Assembly (NCBI GenBank): GCA_964423505.1 | Contig: CAYREX010000003.1 | Location: 1-64,000 of the forward strand | Source of the DNA: CAYREX01 sp964423505 | Lineage (GTDB): Bacteria; Fermentibacterota; Fermentibacteria; Fermentibacterales; JCC-6 | DNA: 64,000 nucleotides | Direction of reading: 5' to 3' | In this document: positions 60,632-64,000 of the stretch, piece by piece | Layout: each line of letters opens with the position of its first letter | Numbering within the stretch: position 1 is the stretch's first letter | Translations under genes and position numbers: made by a program | The notes under the pieces: model-generated | What the model was told of the DNA's origin: nothing | What the model saw: only the letters and a program-made list of their open reading frames with translations | Database searches by the model: none

Positions 60632-61180
60632 ATGGCCAGACCGCTCACCAGCCTCGACCAGGCCTACGGGGTCGGAGTGGACCCGGCCCCCTGCGAAGGG
60701 GGGAGGCTCTACGTCGACCTGGACATCTGCTGCTCCGACACCTGCGAGGAGTGCGTCGTCGACTGCAGCTACTTCTTCCACCCGGTCAACAACGGGCTGA
60801 TATCGCTGATCGAGCTGGCCACCTTCGCGCTGGTCTGCAGGCGCTGCGAGAACCCGCACTGCGTCGCCTCCTGCCCGGTAGAGGCTCTTGAGAGGACCGA
60901 CCGCGACGGCCTGGTCGTCAGGTACAGGATGCGCTGCGTCAAGTGCAAGTCCTGCTCCCACGCCTGCCCGTACGGCACTATCTACCCAGAGATACTCACG
61001 CATCTGGCGAACATCTGCGACTACTGCGCCGAAAGGGGCGGCCCGACCTGCGTAAGCACCTGCCCCCACGGCGCCCTGAAGGCCGTTCCGGCCGACTACG
61101 AGCCGAAGGACGAGCACGAGTTCCTGATAGGTGACAGGCTGGTGGTCCGCTCCACCCACTGGGAGAGGGAGAGGGCATGA
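60632..61180 (+). CDS. 4Fe-4S ferredoxin-like subunit
   Basis: A 182-residue polyferredoxin of the HycB/DmsB type. Four Cys groups are visible: CCSDTCEECVVDC, CRRCENPHCVASCP, CVKCKSCSHACPYG and CDYCAERGGPTCVSTCP, enough for up to four 4Fe-4S clusters, the first being irregular. It would link the diaphorase arm to the NuoB-like small subunit, in the place of the NuoI-type subunit of Ech hydrogenases. It starts 3 bases after the gamma gene and overlaps the membrane subunit. Confidence 0.88.
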   Translation: MARPLTSLDQAYGVGVDPAPCEGGRLYVDLDICCSDTCEECVVDCSYFFHPVNNGLISLIELATFALVCRRCENPHCVASCPVEALERTDRDGLVVRYRMRCVKCKSCSHACPYGTIYPEILTHLANICDYCAERGGPTCVSTCPHGALKAVPADYEPKDEHEFLIGDRLVVRSTHWERERA

Positions 61181-62088
61181 GCATCGTATACCTGGTGGCG
61201 TTCGGCTTCCTGGGCACGGCGCTCATCGGCATGCTCGCCAGCTGGATAGACAGGAAGGTCACCGCGAGGGTCCAGTACAGGGTGGGCCCGCCGCTCCTGC
61301 AGCCGCTCTACGACTTCGTCAAGCTCCTGGGCAAGGAGACCGTCATACCGGAGGGCGCCTCGAGGGGCATGTTCCTCGCGGCCCCGATGATAGGTGTGGC
61401 CGGCGTGGTCGCCGCATCCACGGTCCTCTGGGTGAACCAGTTCTTCCAGGGCGGCTTCGTCGGCGACTGGATAGTGCTCATATACCTGCTGGTGGTGCCC
61501 TCCCTCAGCCTGATCCTCGGCGGCTTCGCCTCCCGGAACCCGCTCGCGAGCATAGGCGCCTCCAGGGAGATGAAGCTGGTGCTGGCCTACGAGCTGCCGT
61601 TCATACTGGCCGCGCTGGTTCCGGTGATAAAGGCCGGCTCTTTCGAGCTCACCGGCATACTGACGGCACAGGACGGCGGCATCTTCATGGGCTCCCTCTC
61701 CGGGGTGCTGGCCTTCGTGGTCGCCCTCATGTGCGTGCAGGCCAAGCTGGCCCTGGTGCCCTTCGACATCCCCGAGGCCGAGTGCGAGATAGTCGAGGGG
61801 CCCATAGTGGAGTACTCCGGGCCGGGCCTGGCGCTCTTCAAGCTGATGAAGAACATGCTGCTCTTCGTCCTCCCGTTCTTCCTGATGGTGCTATTCTTCG
61901 GCGGCATCAGGCTCCGGGGCATCGAGATACTCTGGAGCGTGCTGGAGTACGTGGGAATAGTCGCGCTGATAGTAGTGATAAGGAACACGAACCCCAGGGT
62001 CAGGATCGACCAGGCCGTGAGGTTCTTCTGGGGCCCGATGGCGGTGGTCTCGGCGATAGCCGTGCTGCTCGCCCTGAACGGCCTCTAG
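61177..62088 (+). CDS. NuoH/EchB-like membrane subunit of group 4 hydrogenase
   Basis: A 303-residue protein with eight or so membrane helices, the anchor subunit that holds the hydrogenase arm on the membrane. Family motifs: MLASWIDRKVTARVQYRVGP near the N-terminus, PLYDFVKLLGKE (the amphipathic helix at the quinone-like site), GASREMKLVLAYELPF and LALVPFDIPEAECEIVEGPI. Charged residues of the NuoH proton path, including the Glu series in the last motif, are kept. It overlaps the ferredoxin-like gene and is followed by a 50-base gap before the small subunit. Confidence 0.93.
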   Translation: MSIVYLVAFGFLGTALIGMLASWIDRKVTARVQYRVGPPLLQPLYDFVKLLGKETVIPEGASRGMFLAAPMIGVAGVVAASTVLWVNQFFQGGFVGDWIVLIYLLVVPSLSLILGGFASRNPLASIGASREMKLVLAYELPFILAALVPVIKAGSFELTGILTAQDGGIFMGSLSGVLAFVVALMCVQAKLALVPFDIPEAECEIVEGPIVEYSGPGLALFKLMKNMLLFVLPFFLMVLFFGGIRLRGIEILWSVLEYVGIVALIVVIRNTNPRVRIDQAVRFFWGPMAVVSAIAVLLALNGL

Positions 62089-62138
62089 GGTGTGCTTTAC
62101 GGGACCAGTGAAGCCGGAAGGACGATACCGGAGCCACA

Positions 62139-62564
62139 ATGAGCGTTAAGCTGAAAGCTCTCCTGAAGTCGCCGTGGGTGTTCCACCTCTCCACCGGGAG
62201 CTGCAACAACTGCGACATAGAGGTGCTGGACTGCCTCACCCCGCGGTTCGACATAGAGCGGTTCGGCATGCTCCTTGCCGGAAGCATCAAGCACGCCGAC
62301 GTCCTCCTGGTGACCGGCTCCTGCAACAGGATGTCGGTCGAGCGCATGCTCCGCCTCTGGGAGCAGGTGCCGAAGCCCTGCCTCGTCGTGGGCATCGGTC
62401 AGTGCACCGCTTCGAGGGGGATGTTCATCGACAGCTACAACTGCCCGGTCCCGCTCGACCAGATAATCCCGGTCGACGTCTTCATCCCCGGGTGCCCCCC
62501 GAAGCCGGAGGCGATCATCGCCGGAGCGGTGAAGCTCATCCAGAAGGTGGGCGGTTCCACATGA
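62139..62564 (+). CDS. NuoB/EchC-like small subunit of group 4 hydrogenase
   Basis: A 141-residue [NiFe]-hydrogenase small subunit. The proximal 4Fe-4S cluster ligands are visible: Cys22 and Cys25 in STGSCNNCDIEVLD, Cys89 in GIGQC and Cys119 in PGCPPKPE. This is the short form without extra clusters, as in Ech and Mbh. It passes electrons between the ferredoxin-like subunit and the Ni-Fe site. The stop overlaps the NuoC-like start (ATGA). Confidence 0.94.
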   Translation: MSVKLKALLKSPWVFHLSTGSCNNCDIEVLDCLTPRFDIERFGMLLAGSIKHADVLLVTGSCNRMSVERMLRLWEQVPKPCLVVGIGQCTASRGMFIDSYNCPVPLDQIIPVDVFIPGCPPKPEAIIAGAVKLIQKVGGST

Positions 62565-63049
62565 GCGAAGAGGTCATGACCAGGGAAGCGGTGCTGGCGG
62601 ACCTGAAGGACCGCTTCGGGGAGAGCATACTCTCCGTCTACGACAAGTCCCCCTCGAGGGTCTACGTCGACCTCGACCCCGGGGCGATAATCGACGTCGG
62701 CGTCTACCTCTTCAGGAAGCTGGGGGCCAGGTTCAACATAGCCACCGGTTCCGACGCCATGACCTGCCTCGAGATAATCTACCACTTCACCCTCGAGGAC
62801 CTGAACCTGATGGTCAACGTGAGGGTCAGGCTGGACCGGGACGCCCCGACCATCCGATCCCTCGGCCGCGAGATAGAGGCGGTCAACTGGATCGAGAGGG
62901 AGATGACGGAGCTCCTCGGCATCACCTTCGTCGGCCATCCCGACCCGAGAAGGCTCCTGCTCTCCGACGACTGGCCGGAGGGCGTCTACCCGCTCAGGCA
63001 GGACTACGAGGAATGGGACGAGAAGGCCGACAGGACGAGGGGGGTGTGA
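62561..63049 (+). CDS. NuoC/EchD-like subunit of group 4 hydrogenase
   Basis: A 162-residue protein of the complex I 30-kDa family. The second half has the family signature (VNWIEREMTELLGITFVGHP, then RLLLSDDWPEGVYPLRQDY). The first half holds the alpha/beta domain (FNIATGSDAMTCLEIIYHFT). It helps assemble the large subunit and contributes no cofactor. The start ATG 62561 overlaps the small-subunit stop and the stop is 1 base from the GTG of the large subunit. Confidence 0.93.
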   Translation: MSEEVMTREAVLADLKDRFGESILSVYDKSPSRVYVDLDPGAIIDVGVYLFRKLGARFNIATGSDAMTCLEIIYHFTLEDLNLMVNVRVRLDRDAPTIRSLGREIEAVNWIEREMTELLGITFVGHPDPRRLLLSDDWPEGVYPLRQDYEEWDEKADRTRGV

Positions 63050-63050
63050 C

Positions 63051-64000
63051 GTGGGCAAGACCGTCATCCCGATAGGTCCGTACCATCCCCTGCAGGAGGA
63101 GCCGGAGTTCTTCACCCTCACCGTCGAGGGCGAGACCGTAGTGGACATAGACGTCCGCATCGGCTACAACCACAGGGGGATAGAGAAGCTCTCCGAGACC
63201 AAGGTCTTCGACAACAGCACCTTCGTCATCGAGAGGATATGCGGCATCTGCTCCACCAGCCACCCGTTCGCCTACACGAGGGCGGTGGAGGACGTCTTCC
63301 CCATGGAGGTGCCCCCGAGGGCGAAGTACATAAGGACCATCATCGCCGAGGGGGAGCGGATACACTCCCACCTCCTCTGGCTCGGCCTGGCCGGGCACTT
63401 CCTGGGCTACAACACCGTCTTCATGTGGGCCTGGAAGCTCCGCGAGGAGATACTGGACGTCATGGAGATACTCTCCGGCAACCGGAACAACTACGCCATG
63501 TTCAAGCCCGGCGGCGTCAGGCGGGACATTAAGGCCGAGGACATCCCGATCTGCCTGGAGAAGACCGATTCGATACTCCCCACGCTGGACATGCTGAAGA
63601 AGGCGGTCCTGGACGACCCGGTGCTGCACGCCAGGCTGAAGGGCGTCGGGGTGCTCTCATACCAGGACGCAATAGAGTTCAGCGCCCTCGGGCCCACATC
63701 CAGGGCCTCCGGAGTCGCCCGGGACGTTCGGAAGGACTCCCCCTACGGCTGCTACGAGGACATGGACTGGGACATGATAGTCACGGAGAACGGGGACGTC
63801 TTCGACAAGGCGGTGGTCCGCATCCTGGAGATGTTCGAGTCGGTGAAGATACTGAAGCACTGCCTGAACAACCTCCCCGGCGGCGAGATAGACGCCAGGA
63901 TAAAGGACGTGCCGGTGGGCGAGGGCGTGGGGCATATCGAGGCCCCCAGGGGCGAGACGTTCCACTACGTTCGAAGCGACGGCACCAACAGGCCGGTCAG
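63051..64000 (+). CDS. group 4 [NiFe]-hydrogenase large subunit (NuoD/EchE-like), 3' end outside window
   Basis: The first 316 codons of the catalytic subunit, reading to the window edge without a stop. The start is GTG 63051. The N-terminal nickel motif ERICGICSTSHP has Cys64, Cys67 and His71; complex I NuoD lacks these Cys, so this is a true hydrogenase. IGYNHRGIEKL, GERIHSHLLWLGL and FKPGGVRRDI match EchE/MbhL. The C-terminal DPCxxC motif would lie beyond 64000. It reduces protons or oxidises H2, coupled to ion transport by the membrane subunit. Confidence 0.93.
   Translation, partial: MGKTVIPIGPYHPLQEEPEFFTLTVEGETVVDIDVRIGYNHRGIEKLSETKVFDNSTFVIERICGICSTSHPFAYTRAVEDVFPMEVPPRAKYIRTIIAEGERIHSHLLWLGLAGHFLGYNTVFMWAWKLREEILDVMEILSGNRNNYAMFKPGGVRRDIKAEDIPICLEKTDSILPTLDMLKKAVLDDPVLHARLKGVGVLSYQDAIEFSALGPTSRASGVARDVRKDSPYGCYEDMDWDMIVTENGDVFDKAVVRILEMFESVKILKHCLNNLPGGEIDARIKDVPVGEGVGHIEAPRGETFHYVRSDGTNRPV

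Noticed and set aside
61177..64000. NuoH/B/C/D-like genes considered as respiratory complex I.
   Set aside because: The large subunit keeps the nickel-binding CxxC and the neighbours are HydB/HydG-type subunits, not NuoE/F/G or NuoA/J/K.

Overview
The window is one 64 kb stretch of a GC-rich bacterial chromosome, densely packed with protein genes that mostly overlap by 1-17 bases. No rRNA, tRNA, CRISPR array, prophage or transposase gene is visible. Lineage is inferred, not proven. Three things point to a little-cultivated phylum of the FCB group (Fermentibacteria, Eisenbacteria or Krumholzibacteria type): a short 280-residue housekeeping sigma factor of the Bacteroidetes/Chlorobi type, a gingipain-family (C25) protease with a C-terminal FlgD/T9SS-like sorting domain, and many secreted beta-propeller proteins. 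Codon use is odd for such GC-rich DNA, with frequent ATA (Ile) and AGG (Arg). TTG starts are common and a few genes appear to start at CTG.

Layout. 1-605: the 3' end of cysS, whose upstream part looks replaced by non-homologous sequence. 607-3117 (minus): an ABC-2 exporter and a DPM1-like glycosyltransferase, divergent from a GT-C-type membrane protein (3219-4967). 5350-11567: a type IV pilus/secretin operon with a PilM-PilN fusion, a small lipoprotein, PilO, a PilP domain behind a propeller-like region, and PilQ. 11574-14228: rsmD, coaD, an aminotransferase and a zinc-ribbon protein. 14232-16740 (minus): sugar isomerase, nucleotidyltransferase-like protein and methyltransferase. 16920-25018: rpoD, an M23 peptidase, a methyltransferase, a tricorn-like protease and the C25 protease. 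25083-25204: an AT-rich palindromic element with 28-base perfect inverted arms. 25413-33093: rpsD, two lipoproteins, a diguanylate cyclase and a cofactor operon (amidohydrolase, nadC, coaX, coaC-like, mtnA-like). 33147-42495: a secreted propeller, then dnaK, dnaJ, mutS2, dnaG and a second sigma-70 factor. 42492-45114: a BtuFCD/FecBCD-type importer. 45111-49934: PpiD-like chaperone, holA, a coiled-coil zinc-ribbon protein and asd. 49944-58702: two lytic transglycosylases flanking a 1246-residue helical-repeat protein and a coiled-coil/TPR protein. 58791-64000: a [NiFe]-hydrogenase operon that runs off the right edge.

How they work together. The hydrogenase operon is the most distinctive metabolic feature. 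It joins the beta and gamma electron-input subunits normally found in soluble group 3b sulfhydrogenases to a ferredoxin-like subunit and to the membrane (NuoH-like), small (NuoB-like), NuoC-like and large subunits of a group 4 energy-converting hydrogenase. The large subunit keeps the N-terminal nickel-binding CxxC, so it should be a hydrogenase and not complex I. The likely role is NAD(P)H- or ferredoxin-linked H2 turnover coupled to ion transport. The operon appears to start from a leaderless promoter. The pilus operon, the two peptidoglycan lyases, the M23 peptidase and the C25/tricorn proteases suggest a double-membrane cell with an active envelope and extracellular protein degradation.
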